Below the pieces are notes generated by a model, which was given only the letters and a program-made list of their open reading frames with translations, was not told the origin of the DNA and did no database searches. 40,255 nucleotides of DNA from CAG-791 sp963596015 (lineage in GTDB: Bacteria; Bacillota; Clostridia; Lachnospirales; Lachnospiraceae). The position numbers and the translations under genes are program-made. Positions 22,773 through 32,189 of this stretch are shown here, piece by piece. Position 1 is the stretch's first letter; the number at the start of each line of letters is the position of its first letter. The stretch covers positions 1 through 40,255 of the forward strand of contig CAVBJS010000020.1 of assembly GCA_963596015.1 (NCBI GenBank), given 5' to 3'.

Positions 22773-25045
22773 AACAGAAACAAGGGAGGAAAACACTGGC
22801 AATCGTTGCAGCCCTTCTCTTTGCGTTGGTTGTATCTGTGTTAATTGTGCTCCTTAATTCTTTTGTTATATTTACCGGCGTGCAGACGGTCCGACATTTG
22901 GATGGCGTGACCTATGGCATTAACGTCAATGGAACACGAAACGAGATTTTTGCCATGAATGATGAGACCGGAGAGGGCCAGTTCCTGAAGATCAACCAGA
23001 TGGGGCAGAATGGCATCACCACTTTCCCGGCTATGGAGGTGGCTGAGAACGGAACTGTCTATCTGGTGCGGGAGCACTTTCAGAATGGGAACGTGGACAG
23101 CGTGGATCTGGTCCGATGGGATCTTGACAGAAACCGTCTTGAAACGGTATGGCAGCTTCCCGACACCGATGACAAGAACCTGACCGGTTTTACCATGAAA
23201 GACGGTAGTTGGTATTTCCTGTACTATACAGAGGATGCCATGGGCAATGGCACTGAGACCGCATATGGGCTGACAGCAGACGGACAGTATTCCAAGCTGG
23301 ACTCCGTCGATGACATGGAATGGAATCTTGCGGTTTCCGGCGTATCGCTTTCCTCCCTTCCCTTTAAGAGTGTGCACCAGCGCCCGGTTGTGATCGCAGT
23401 TCGTATCGTCCTGGTACTGCTGGTCATCCTCGTGGCGGAACTGCTGCTGTGGATCGGCCATATATGGTGGAGATCCAGGAGGCGCAAGCACCGCAGCATC
23501 CTGCACATGGCAGTCTATACCACCATAGCCTTTGTGATCCTTATAACGGTGATAAGTGCCATTATGAGGAGAGGCGTATTTAACTATATTGCCAGTCACA
23601 AGATCTACAGCTGTGAAGTGGAAGCGGAGGTCCTGGCAAGCGCCATGGATCAGACCCTTCTGGAGGATCTGGCAAACGGAAGCGCCGAGGCTGACTTATC
23701 AGAGCTGCAGTATACACTGGGTAATCACTGGAATTTGTTTACAGGTGTTGCCCTGTATCGCGGAGATGATCTGGTATTAGACGGAGACCTTTTCCTTCAC
23801 GGAAGGGATGAAGCCACCATCGATGACGGCTCGCTGAAAGAGTTGATAGATATGGCACTCCTGACCGGAGAGAGAACAACCACCATCTATGCTTCATGCC
23901 ACGGTGTCAATGCGCTGGTGCTGCAGCCCGTAAAAACAGAGTCAGGCAAGGAGGCGGTCATCTGCGTACGGGCACCGCTGCGGGAGACCCTTTATGATGC
24001 GTACATGATCCGCAGACACATCATCAGGATCTGCTACGGTATACTGGCCGGATTATTGCTGATCACCATCGCCCAGATCCTGTGGGGACTTGCACCGCTG
24101 GGAAAACTCGGATGGGCAATGGATGAACTGGCGGCCGGAAGACTGGGAGCAAGGGCTCTGGTCAGAGGACACAACGAGCTGGCCTATGCCGCAATGGAAT
24201 TTAATCTTCTGGCGGATCAGTTGGAGGAAAAACAGGGAAGAGCCGAGAAATATCGGCAGTTTTACGAAGCTTTTCTCCCGATGAACTTTCTGCGAAAGAT
24301 CACCAGCGACCGGTTTCCGTCTTCCTTTAAGGCTGGTTCTTATGAAGAGGCGGAAACGATCCTCCTGTCATTGCGGGTTCCTGCCGGTATAGCCGAGGGA
24401 TCAGCGGAATGCTGGCAGCTGCTGGCTTCGCTGACGGAGATCATAGAGGAAAACGGCGGCAGTGTGGTGGCTTTCAAAGAGGACGGACTGGCCGCAGCGT
24501 TCATGGGCACATTGGAGGATGCACTTTTCTGTGCCCTCCAGCTCCAGCGTAAAACCCAGGAAGAAACCGGAAAAAATGCATTCATGGGAATGAACAGTGC
24601 AGTGACGGGGGCTTTCGTGGCCGGCAATGAGCAGCGAAGAGAGATCTATGTGAGAAGAAATGCAGAGGTAGATACGCTGCTGGAGCTTTCTACGATGCTC
24701 CATAATGCTCTGACCTTGTCCGTGGATCCCGAAGATTTCCGACGTGCGCAAAAGAGCGGATTCCATTTCAGAAGGATTGGAAGAATGAGTCTGGGAGAGT
24801 ACAGCTCCGGCGGAGAGTTGTATGCACTGATGGACGCTGAACTTCCGGATGTCAGGAGAAAACGGGAACGTAACCTGCCCGATTTTGAAAAGGGCGTCAG
24901 TGCTTATGCTTCCGGAGATTACTTTACCGCGCGGGTGCAGATGATCCAGTGTCTGCTGACCGATCCGGATGATCGTACGGCAAGATCTTATTGCCTGAAT
25001 TGTGAAAGAAAGGAGCCTCCGGTCATATGCAAGGCAGTCCGGTAA
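22769..25045 (+). CDS. Multi-pass sensor with HAMP and degenerate class III cyclase domain
   Basis: A 758-residue membrane protein. Helices lie at about 9-33, 206-231, 243-266 and 417-441. Residues 34-205 are an outside beta-rich domain, 267-416 a second outside, Cache-like domain. HAMP-like linker 442-490 leads to YRQFYEAFLPMNFL, the linker typical of membrane class III nucleotide cyclases. Residues 525-690 follow the cyclase pattern (GGSVVAFKEDGLAAAF; MGMNSAVTGAFVAGNEQRREIYVRRNAEVDTLLELS). However, the first metal-binding Asp is missing (ILLSLRVPAG) and the D.VN..AR motif is lost, so it is probably inactive. Residues 695-745 look like a TPR tail. It is co-translated with the next gene, a smaller relative. 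Likely role: signal-responsive membrane regulator of the CIS (inference). Confidence 0.7.
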   Translation: MKQKQGRKTLAIVAALLFALVVSVLIVLLNSFVIFTGVQTVRHLDGVTYGINVNGTRNEIFAMNDETGEGQFLKINQMGQNGITTFPAMEVAENGTVYLVREHFQNGNVDSVDLVRWDLDRNRLETVWQLPDTDDKNLTGFTMKDGSWYFLYYTEDAMGNGTETAYGLTADGQYSKLDSVDDMEWNLAVSGVSLSSLPFKSVHQRPVVIAVRIVLVLLVILVAELLLWIGHIWWRSRRRKHRSILHMAVYTTIAFVILITVISAIMRRGVFNYIASHKIYSCEVEAEVLASAMDQTLLEDLANGSAEADLSELQYTLGNHWNLFTGVALYRGDDLVLDGDLFLHGRDEATIDDGSLKELIDMALLTGERTTTIYASCHGVNALVLQPVKTESGKEAVICVRAPLRETLYDAYMIRRHIIRICYGILAGLLLITIAQILWGLAPLGKLGWAMDELAAGRLGARALVRGHNELAYAAMEFNLLADQLEEKQGRAEKYRQFYEAFLPMNFLRKITSDRFPSSFKAGSYEEAETILLSLRVPAGIAEGSAECWQLLASLTEIIEENGGSVVAFKEDGLAAAFMGTLEDALFCALQLQRKTQEETGKNAFMGMNSAVTGAFVAGNEQRREIYVRRNAEVDTLLELSTMLHNALTLSVDPEDFRRAQKSGFHFRRIGRMSLGEYSSGGELYALMDAELPDVRRKRERNLPDFEKGVSAYASGDYFTARVQMIQCLLTDPDDRTARSYCLNCERKEPPVICKAVR

Positions 25046-26391
25046 CCGTTTCAAAAAAGAAAAAGGGATTCCTGATCACACCGCCTGCAGCATTGCAGAT
25101 CTTTCTGATCCTGCTGGTGGCGCTGGTCATTGCAGCTGTGCATGTATACAAACTGGGCGTGAAAGCCATGACGGACTATGAGACCAACCAGGTGAAGAAC
25201 ATGATGGTGCGCAGTGTGGGCACCGGTACGGAAATGATCTACCTGGAGGGGAAAAGGACCGCGGCGGAAGGCCGTTACCTGGATCTGGGCGCAGCCATGA
25301 AGAAAATCGATGCCATAGATTTTGTCTCCAACGGCAGGCAGGAAGAGGATGGCGAAAATGGGATCACCGTGAATCTGAGGAAAGCCAATCTTCAGTTCTG
25401 GTACCTCGTGGTCAGAGGCAATGGCAGAATCCTGCTGGTGGACAGCACGGCAGGCACCAGCAGAGAGCTCACCGAGGAAGAGGCGCTGTATAGCAAATGC
25501 CACGAGGCAGCAGAAAGCAGCGGCGGCGTGCAATGGGAGGACGAGGGATCCTATTTCAGCCTGTTCCTGCAGCCCCTTAACGGCCCTGTCCGATATGACG
25601 GAAGTCCGCTTCTGTACAATGTGGCCGGTGCCCAGATAGGCATGGTCGTCAAGGGCGATCTGTCTTTCGTAGAGGATTCCGTCAGAGAACGGGTGCTTTT
25701 ATATGTTCTGCTTCTGTGTGGGTTCCTGTTACTTTTCATCATAGGCGTGTGCGTGTCGGTACACCGATATCTGTGGGTCCTTCGGGATATAGGCCGCATG
25801 ATGCGCCGGAACAGGCTTGAGCAGTTCTCCATCATGGAGGAACTTAAAAAACGCATGTCTGTTATCAGAAAACGAAGTAAAGACAGCGAGATGAAAGACT
25901 TAGCGGAAAGCTTCTATGCCATGGCATGCAATCTGCAGGATTACCGGGATACAGTGGAGAATATAAAGAGTCGTTATGAGCCCTTTGCACCGGAAGCATT
26001 GCTTTTCCTGTTCCACAAGGAGAACCCCCTGGATGTCCGTTCAGGTGATGAGACAGAGATTGCGGGAGCTTTACTTCATGTTGATCTTGCTCCTTACGGA
26101 CCGGAGGAAGCAAACACCCTCTGCGGAGCAGCCTGCGAGATCATAAGCAGCAAGGGCGGTATCGCCGTGCACATTGCCAAAGCAGGGATAGAAGCCATCT
26201 TTCCGGCATCCGGATCCGGTGCGGAGGAGATTTCCAAAGCGGAGTGCGCAGCCAAGGAGGCAGCAGAGTGTATACAAGATCTTGAAAAAGAAGAGACAGA
26301 CACCTGTGCGATCACGGCAAAGGTACAGAGCGGAACATTCTGCCTGCAGGTGATCGGAAGCGAAAGGCGAATGGAAATACGTCTGGCTTAG
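25027..26391 (+). CDS. Second cyclase-like membrane sensor, degenerate
   Basis: A 454-residue partner of the preceding protein. Helices at about 22-42 and 223-245 bracket an outside domain of about 180 residues (Cache-like by length and pattern). A cytoplasmic helical linker, HAMP-like, ends in YEPFAPEALLFLFHKENPLDVRSGDETE, which closely follows the cyclase consensus F.P.EFL..L.K.SI.DVRLGD. The following domain (LLHVDLAPYGPEEANTLC, GGIAVHIAKAGIEAIFP, SGTFCLQVIGSERRMEI) keeps the outline of a class III cyclase but none of its catalytic Asp/Asn/Arg residues. It overlaps the previous gene by 19 bases; AGGAG lies 11 bases before the ATG. The two may form a heterodimeric sensor. Binding of a nucleotide without turnover is possible. 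Confidence 0.65.
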   Translation: MQGSPVTVSKKKKGFLITPPAALQIFLILLVALVIAAVHVYKLGVKAMTDYETNQVKNMMVRSVGTGTEMIYLEGKRTAAEGRYLDLGAAMKKIDAIDFVSNGRQEEDGENGITVNLRKANLQFWYLVVRGNGRILLVDSTAGTSRELTEEEALYSKCHEAAESSGGVQWEDEGSYFSLFLQPLNGPVRYDGSPLLYNVAGAQIGMVVKGDLSFVEDSVRERVLLYVLLLCGFLLLFIIGVCVSVHRYLWVLRDIGRMMRRNRLEQFSIMEELKKRMSVIRKRSKDSEMKDLAESFYAMACNLQDYRDTVENIKSRYEPFAPEALLFLFHKENPLDVRSGDETEIAGALLHVDLAPYGPEEANTLCGAACEIISSKGGIAVHIAKAGIEAIFPASGSGAEEISKAECAAKEAAECIQDLEKEETDTCAITAKVQSGTFCLQVIGSERRMEIRLA

Positions 26392-26462
26392 AAAGGAAGG
26401 CCGCCGGCTGTATAAGAGCATGATGCAGTTGTGCGCAGTTCAGAGAGAAGAGGTAAGATACA

Positions 26463-26711
26463 ATGCCTTGGTGGAGAACAAAGAAAAAAGAAGCGCAGCC
26501 GGAGGGGTCTGGGACTCGGAACAATACTGTAAGTGCTCAAAGATCGGGACCTGGCGGTGGCTTGAACAGCAGAAGGGCCCCTTTCATGCAGAATGTCCAA
26601 CCTCTCATGGGAAATGAACTGAATCAGCAGGAGCATATCCCGGTCGTGCCGTCGAATGAAGGAATGCAGGAGGCAGAGCACAAGAAAGTGTTTCCTGGCT
26701 CAGTGATTTGA
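26463..26711 (+). CDS. N-terminal part of split effector 1
   Basis: An 82-residue reading frame starting MPWWRTKKKEAQPEGSG, clearly related to the start of effector 3 (MPWPWRRTNTKKANMPKGSG), and containing NELNQ as effector 3 has SNELNL. It is basic and disordered. It ends with TGA at 26709, while the conserved effector domain continues in the -1 frame from TTG 26708 (TTGA overlap). The -1 frame is open back to 26660 and reads sensibly (ESVSWLSDLSKIN), so a single-base change between 26660 and 26711 would rejoin the two. Either the gene is frameshifted, or the two halves are translated separately by coupling. It likely represents the loading signal segment. Confidence 0.6.
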   Translation: MPWWRTKKKEAQPEGSGTRNNTVSAQRSGPGGGLNSRRAPFMQNVQPLMGNELNQQEHIPVVPSNEGMQEAEHKKVFPGSVI

Positions 26712-27874
26712 GTAAAATTAATGTATCTCCGATGTATGATCTAGATAGAAGCTGCAAGAATAAACAAGAAGAAATACCGGAGACAGGAATCAGTAAGTTC
26801 GCTAAACAGCTGCAGCCTTTCGAAGTGAAGAATACGCATATGAGTATCTCGAAAAAAATAGCGGATACCAGTAAGTATTACCAAACCGTTTTTGGCTCTG
26901 ACAGCCGGATAAACAAGGAAGTTATAGAGTTCCTCTCCACTATGCAGATCGCACTGTACGTGTTGGATCTGATATATCAAAAGCAGACCAAATCTGCGGA
27001 TACAGGGGATCTGGGAACGTTGAGGGAGGAAATGATAGTCAGGGGGCGGAAGATCACAGTCGGCAATATAGAAGTGACTATGACACCCATCCATTATGAG
27101 TCTTACCTTCAGATCTATAAAACACCGAAAGCGGCGGTGAAGTCCTATCATAGGTTTCTGGAGCTCAAGAAGGAACGGGTAGAAGCGGGCGTTTCGTCGG
27201 ATGAAAATCCGAAGAAATGGAACGACAAAAAGAGCTCGGAGTGGGAGAAGCTTGAGCGGAATGAAGAGCTGGCGATCGCTTTTTCTAAATCCCGCAGGCA
27301 AATGTTGAACTTAGACTCATTTTCCCAGGCTGATATTGATTATGCATTCCGTTTAAGGACCAAGGAGATGAGAGGACGAGACGAAGATGAGGCAAAAGGC
27401 GAGATGTATACCAGTTCCGCATCAGCATCGATAACCTATATGAGCCTTTTCTTTAATAAGATCTTTGGAGGAATACAGGACGAGGCCAGAAAAGAAGCCG
27501 GGAAAGGCGGTCTTCCCGAGGAGGGGCTGGATCGGCAGGCCAAGTGGTTAAATAAATACCTCTTCCTGAAAACCAATGCGAAAGAAAGAGGCATGAAAAT
27601 GATACTGCGGGGTATGGTGCGTTCGCTTAACGATCCATCGGCGGATACGATCAAAAAGGCATTCCATCATTTCCTGATGAACGGCTATTTAAGAAGGGCA
27701 TTCCCGCAAAACAACAGTAGAGGAGAGAAGCTTGAAATGTTTGCTGTCGATCTGGCGATAGCATACGAAGAAATAAAACAATATAAGGGGGGCTTCTCAG
27801 CATATATGGATGAATTGATCAAGGCAGTGATCAGAGAAGAAAAGCAAGCAAATAACTGGATGATCGTATCGTAG
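26708..27874 (+). CDS. Effector-family protein 1, common C-terminal domain
   Basis: A 388-residue protein, almost entirely the ~300-residue domain shared by four consecutive genes: YYQTVFGSDSRINKEVIEFL, STMQIALYVLDLIY, GDLGTLREEM, MTPIHYESYLQIYKTPKAAV, FSQADIDYAFRLRTKEM, ASITYMSLFFNKIFGGIQ, ILRGMVRSLNDPSADTIKKA, FHHFLMNGYLRRAFP. It is mostly alpha-helical with no recognised fold. It starts with TTG overlapping the stop of the preceding 82-residue frame, and has no ribosome binding site of its own. It lacks the papain-like domain of effectors 3 and 4. Probably it is a cargo or immunity-like paralogue; function unknown. Confidence 0.65.
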   Translation: MSKINVSPMYDLDRSCKNKQEEIPETGISKFAKQLQPFEVKNTHMSISKKIADTSKYYQTVFGSDSRINKEVIEFLSTMQIALYVLDLIYQKQTKSADTGDLGTLREEMIVRGRKITVGNIEVTMTPIHYESYLQIYKTPKAAVKSYHRFLELKKERVEAGVSSDENPKKWNDKKSSEWEKLERNEELAIAFSKSRRQMLNLDSFSQADIDYAFRLRTKEMRGRDEDEAKGEMYTSSASASITYMSLFFNKIFGGIQDEARKEAGKGGLPEEGLDRQAKWLNKYLFLKTNAKERGMKMILRGMVRSLNDPSADTIKKAFHHFLMNGYLRRAFPQNNSRGEKLEMFAVDLAIAYEEIKQYKGGFSAYMDELIKAVIREEKQANNWMIVS

Positions 27875-27889
27875 TAAAAAGGGGCGGAC

Positions 27890-29053
27890 ATGAGTAAAGG
27901 CGCATACCTCAAGCAGGAAATCGAAAAAACTGAACAGAGAAGACGCCGGAAAAAGGAGCGGTCTGCTGTCGGGACAAATATTCAGGAAGACGCAGAAACC
28001 CGTGCCGGCGCTCTCCGGCAGCAGCCGGAGGGAAACGAAGGCAGTGAGATCCAACCGGAGATGTCGGGAAACCTGCAGCGTTCGGTCTCCAATGAAGCTT
28101 CGGAGCACATGCTTCGAAGCGGACGGATCCCGGAAGCAGCGAATGAACACCTGCGGGGACTGCGGGGAGGCAATAACGGCTCTTTTGGCGTGTGGCAGCA
28201 CGAAGGGGCAGCAGGATCCGTTTCCAATGCCAGCCGGGAGGATCTTGACAAAGGAACCTATACCGTCAGCGCAGGCGGCGACAAGGCGGCGTTTACACCG
28301 GCCCATTATGCAGCTTATTTACAGATCTGGGGAACGCCCCAGAAGGCAGTGGAGTACTACACTCGCTATCTGGAACTGAAGGACAAAGAAAAGAGAGAGG
28401 GCCTTGGTCAGGAAGAGAAGGAAGAACTCCGGAAGCTGCAACAGTTGGAACAGGCCGCTCTGGAATTCGACGATGCCAGGCACTACCAGCAGGATAAAAG
28501 AGTCTACTCGCAGCAGGATATCGACTACGCCTTCGCACAGAACCGGCACAAAAAGGACGGAGAGAAAAGCGAAATGTTCGGAACCGCCCATGATGCAGCC
28601 AGTGTCTATCAGACCTTTTTTCTGGATATGATCTTCGGTGGCATGAAGAATACCTATCTAAAGAACGAGGGGGATGGCGGTATTTCCTCGAAGGCAGTGG
28701 AGGCACTGCAGGCAGGCCGTACACCGGAGAGCCTAAGGGGAATGTCCGGATGGCTGGATACCTATCTGGCAGGCTGTGTGACCGGGCATCGACGCGGCAT
28801 GTCCATGATCATCAGGGCCATCCGCAGAGCAGATCCGAAGCATACCAGATATACCATCATGCAGTATCTGGAGAATCTGTTAAAGGAAGTGTATTTAAAG
28901 AAGGAATTCGTGGTGACGGATTCAGATGCCAGAATGCTGATGGCAGACCAGCACATGGGATATGCGCTGCAGGCAGTCCTGCGCAATCCCGGCTCCCATT
29001 TTACACAGCTCATCCGGGCGATCGTGGAGAGGATTTTGGCAGAGACGGTATAA
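27890..29053 (+). CDS. Effector-family protein 2
   Basis: A 387-residue paralogue. The N-terminal 130 residues are charged and disordered and include QRSVSNEAS, matching PRSVSNEAN of effector 4. The C-terminal domain starts around residue 135 with TPAHYAAYLQIWGTPQKAVEYYTRYLELKDKE and continues with YSQQDIDYAFAQNRHKK, ASVYQTFFLDMIFGGM, GMSMIIRAIRRADPKHTRY and ENLLKEVYLKKEF. It lacks the first segment (LSTMQIAL...GTLRE) seen in the other members, so it is shorter. AGGGG precedes the ATG. The 3' end (GTGGAGAGGATTTTGGCAGAG) is duplicated in the scar at 35219. Function unknown; cargo by association. Confidence 0.65.
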   Translation: MSKGAYLKQEIEKTEQRRRRKKERSAVGTNIQEDAETRAGALRQQPEGNEGSEIQPEMSGNLQRSVSNEASEHMLRSGRIPEAANEHLRGLRGGNNGSFGVWQHEGAAGSVSNASREDLDKGTYTVSAGGDKAAFTPAHYAAYLQIWGTPQKAVEYYTRYLELKDKEKREGLGQEEKEELRKLQQLEQAALEFDDARHYQQDKRVYSQQDIDYAFAQNRHKKDGEKSEMFGTAHDAASVYQTFFLDMIFGGMKNTYLKNEGDGGISSKAVEALQAGRTPESLRGMSGWLDTYLAGCVTGHRRGMSMIIRAIRRADPKHTRYTIMQYLENLLKEVYLKKEFVVTDSDARMLMADQHMGYALQAVLRNPGSHFTQLIRAIVERILAETV

Positions 29054-29214
29054 GCAAACGTAAGGCCGGGAAAGGAAAGTGGCATGGGTGGTAAAGCCGG
29101 AGAAGACATTGCCGCGGGAAATTCTCCTCATGTTGCCGCAGACAAGCCACGGTATAGAAAGGAAAACAGATGCAGATCCGTTGGTTATATCTTTGACGGA
29201 GAAAGGAGGTTGCA

Positions 29215-32142
29215 ATGCCTTGGCCGTGGAGAAGAACAAATACTAAAAAAGCAAACATGCCTAAGGGCTCCGGCTTCCTGAATGATGTTGTGGTGGTTGA
29301 TAAGGCGGAAGCGATTCCCAGAACGAGATCCATGCCGGATCGGGCTTCGTCGAATGAACTGAATCTGTCATTAAGTAATGCGGGGGAGAAGGCAAAGAAA
29401 GCCCCGAATCCAGTGATACAGAAGAATGCAGCACCGATGGAAAAGGAGAAAGATCGGGATTCGGTGATGTCGAGGAATTCGGACGCGATGGTGCCGAAGC
29501 AAAATCCGGTCCCGGAGAAGATACCGGGGATGTCGGAAAGAGAGCTGGAGTATCAGGAGGTAGAGAATGTGCTCCCCGGTCTAGAGAACAATGATTCGGA
29601 TCGGGGTGATCAAATGATCGTAGATCCGAACGAGAAAGAGAATGTGCTCCCCAATATAGGGGACAATGGTTCGGACTGGGGCGATCGAATGATCCCAGAT
29701 CCGGAAGAGGAAGAGCAGAAGATTCCTGAACCGGAGCCGAACGTGGCGCCCTTTGTACCGCAGCATGCACCGCAGGACCAATGGAGTGCGGCAGGCATGA
29801 TGGTAAATGGTAGCGCCCGACTTGTGGGAAATGCACTGGGTGTTCCAATTGTTGGTTTGGCTACAAACGTCACCAATATAGCTCATCCGATCATAAGATA
29901 TTGTGTCAAGAAGCAAGTGCAGGAGGGGCAGAAGAGGCGACATCACAAGCTCGTGCCCGGTCGGGAAGATGAGACATTTGCATCGAATCCCGGCAGGGGC
30001 GGTGTTTTGGGAGATTTTCGCCGTGTTCCTACAGTTTGGTCATATCTTACAGCGGGCAAAGCGACAGAAAATGGAAGAGAAGATGGTCGGGATGTACCTC
30101 CGAAGCTTTCCGTATATGTGCGGCAGCCCAAAACCGGCTCTTCCCAAACGATGAACCATAGCATAGGACATGCAATGCTTGGTATCGAGTACACCAGGCC
30201 CAGCAAGATCACCGGGAAGAAGGAGCGGTATAATATTCAATACGGCTTTTATCCTGCCGGCGGTATAATAGCATTGAACAGTGCTTTGATGATGGGGCAT
30301 GGGGCTGTCATTCCCGGAAAACTGATGGATGATCATGAAGAAACTTATGATATCAGTAAGTCCTACACTGTGGACGAGCGGCACGCGGAAGCGGTGGCCG
30401 CAGCTTCGGAAAAATATACAGAGCAAGGTGGATATGGATATTATACACGCAATTGTGCGACGTTTGTGCGGGATATGTTCCGGGTGGGAGGTATTCCCGA
30501 CAATACGGTAGATCAAATTTTCCGTGAAGAGTTCGTGCGTTTTGATGCTAAAAGTAATGGGGGCTTTTTACTTGGAAACGGGCTCAGATTCTGGGCTGAC
30601 ACAAATACGCAAAGAAAGCTGGGTGATCTCACGAAAAAAGACGACCTCAGCTATGAAGGTTGGGGCAACAAGCGCGTGACAAAGCAGGATTTCTCACGGT
30701 ATATTGCCACCAAAAACAGCGCCGGCTTTGGAGTAAAGAGTCTTTCACCGGCAGCGGCCGGCGAGAACATCCGTCGCATGAATGATGTAAGAGGGCAATT
30801 GGGATCCTACCGGTATGTATCCCAAAGCTTACGAAATCCGGATAAACCGAAAGAAGAAGCAGATAAAGTAGATCCTTCTTATGGTAATCTGCTGCATGCT
30901 ATCAGGGTAGAGAGCAGGGCAGTAATGGACAAGATCTACACCCTTGTGCCGGCCGGGCAACTACAGGAAGCTGATAAAGATTTCCGTAAATGGCTCGCGT
31001 CCTTGCCCACATACGGAGATGGGATCGGGATCATATGTAATGAATTCTACAAGGTTTTGGCCGGATTGCCGGACGATGAACGCGATAATGCAGAACCGGA
31101 TGACTACGTAATGCCGGCGCGCTTCCGGGAAGCGTATGAGAAGACAGAGGCAGAAATGGCAATGCTCAGCCTATATTATCAAAAGTTTTTTAAGTCTGAT
31201 AGTCGGTTGAACACAGAAGTCATGAATCTTCTCTCCACGCTGCAGATTGCTTTGAGCACAATAAATATGACCTATGGACGCCAGGGAAAGGCTTCGGATA
31301 GAGGGGAACTCGGGACGCTCCGGGAGGATATGACCCTGTGCCAATATACGATCCGGGTTGACGGCATGGAAGCAGTGATGACTCCCACCCATTATGAGTC
31401 CTACCTTCAGATCTATGGAGAACCGAAAAAGGCAGTACAGGCCTATAAGAGATATTTGGAACTGAAGAGAGAACGCGAAATAGGAGCGTTAAGCAGACAA
31501 AAGCGATCTGAGTTCGATGCTCTCCAGCGGAAGGAGAATTTGGCGGAAGAGTTTGACAAGTCCCACAGGGAGATGCTGAATAAGGATGACTTTTCACAGA
31601 GGGATATCGACTACGCGTTTAACTTAAAAATAAAGGAATCGGGCGGTAGAGTAGGCGCGACAAGTGGCACGATGCATACAGAGCATGCGTCGGCATCCAT
31701 GACATATATTGCGCTTATCTATGACAAGATATTTGGCGGCGTACAGGAGTCGGCCAGGCAGGCTGCTGAAAACGGAACTCTTGACGCAAGCCATCTTCCG
31801 TCGGAAGTGGCGTGGCTGGATCAGTATCTTCTGGATAAGACCGCCAGAGAATCTGATAGAATAGTTATGATCCTGCGGGGGATTAAGCGTACCACGAGTA
31901 AGCCGACCGCTAAATATCTGAGAGATTCCTTCCACCATTTTATGATAAATAACTATCTGGTCAGGGCGTTCCCGAGCAAAAGTTCAATTGAAAACATTGG
32001 GCAGATGATTGAGGTATGTTATGACACAATGCGTGGAGAAAACAGGGAGTTTCCAAGATTAATCGATCTGCTGATCCTCTCCGTGTTACAGGAAAAGGAA
32101 GAGATCAAACCGAGAGCAGTAAAAAAGAATGCAAGGAAATGA
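29215..32142 (+). CDS. Effector 3: predicted papain-like hydrolase plus common domain
   Basis: A 975-residue protein. Residues 1-60 are a basic, disordered leader (MPWPWRRTNTKKANMPKGSG...SSNELNLS). Residues 117-166 hold two 25-residue acidic repeats, followed by a hydrophobic stretch around 205-225. Residues about 240-430 form a predicted permuted papain-like (NlpC/P60-LRAT type) domain: His319 in IGHAMLGIEYTR and Cys414 in YGYYTRNCATFVRDMFRVGG, the NCxxFV signature. Residues about 640-960 are the domain shared by all four effector genes. AAAGGAGGT lies 5 bases before the ATG. Targets could be peptidoglycan, lipid or protein; sequence alone does not decide. Loading by the CIS is inferred from location between baseplate and AAA+ genes. 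Confidence 0.75.
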   Translation: MPWPWRRTNTKKANMPKGSGFLNDVVVVDKAEAIPRTRSMPDRASSNELNLSLSNAGEKAKKAPNPVIQKNAAPMEKEKDRDSVMSRNSDAMVPKQNPVPEKIPGMSERELEYQEVENVLPGLENNDSDRGDQMIVDPNEKENVLPNIGDNGSDWGDRMIPDPEEEEQKIPEPEPNVAPFVPQHAPQDQWSAAGMMVNGSARLVGNALGVPIVGLATNVTNIAHPIIRYCVKKQVQEGQKRRHHKLVPGREDETFASNPGRGGVLGDFRRVPTVWSYLTAGKATENGREDGRDVPPKLSVYVRQPKTGSSQTMNHSIGHAMLGIEYTRPSKITGKKERYNIQYGFYPAGGIIALNSALMMGHGAVIPGKLMDDHEETYDISKSYTVDERHAEAVAAASEKYTEQGGYGYYTRNCATFVRDMFRVGGIPDNTVDQIFREEFVRFDAKSNGGFLLGNGLRFWADTNTQRKLGDLTKKDDLSYEGWGNKRVTKQDFSRYIATKNSAGFGVKSLSPAAAGENIRRMNDVRGQLGSYRYVSQSLRNPDKPKEEADKVDPSYGNLLHAIRVESRAVMDKIYTLVPAGQLQEADKDFRKWLASLPTYGDGIGIICNEFYKVLAGLPDDERDNAEPDDYVMPARFREAYEKTEAEMAMLSLYYQKFFKSDSRLNTEVMNLLSTLQIALSTINMTYGRQGKASDRGELGTLREDMTLCQYTIRVDGMEAVMTPTHYESYLQIYGEPKKAVQAYKRYLELKREREIGALSRQKRSEFDALQRKENLAEEFDKSHREMLNKDDFSQRDIDYAFNLKIKESGGRVGATSGTMHTEHASASMTYIALIYDKIFGGVQESARQAAENGTLDASHLPSEVAWLDQYLLDKTARESDRIVMILRGIKRTTSKPTAKYLRDSFHHFMINNYLVRAFPSKSSIENIGQMIEVCYDTMRGENREFPRLIDLLILSVLQEKEEIKPRAVKKNARK
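29563..29712 (+). repeat. Two 75-base in-frame repeats in effector 3
   Basis: GAGAATGTGCTCCCC begins copies at 29563 and 29638, a 75-base (25-residue) period. The copies (ENVLPGLENNDSDRGDQMI and ENVLPNIGDNGSDWGDRMI) have diverged slightly. They form an acidic linker before the hydrophobic segment. Confidence 0.8.
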
Positions 32143-32189
32143 TATGCTGAGCAGGGGCGTTTGGCAGGAAAAGGAATAAGGAGGACATA

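Noticed and set aside
29084..29281. 65-residue frame before effector 3
   Set aside because: Overlaps the effector start; its resemblance to a frame in the scar near 35176 is explained by DNA-level duplication of the effector start. Coding is not excluded but is not supported.
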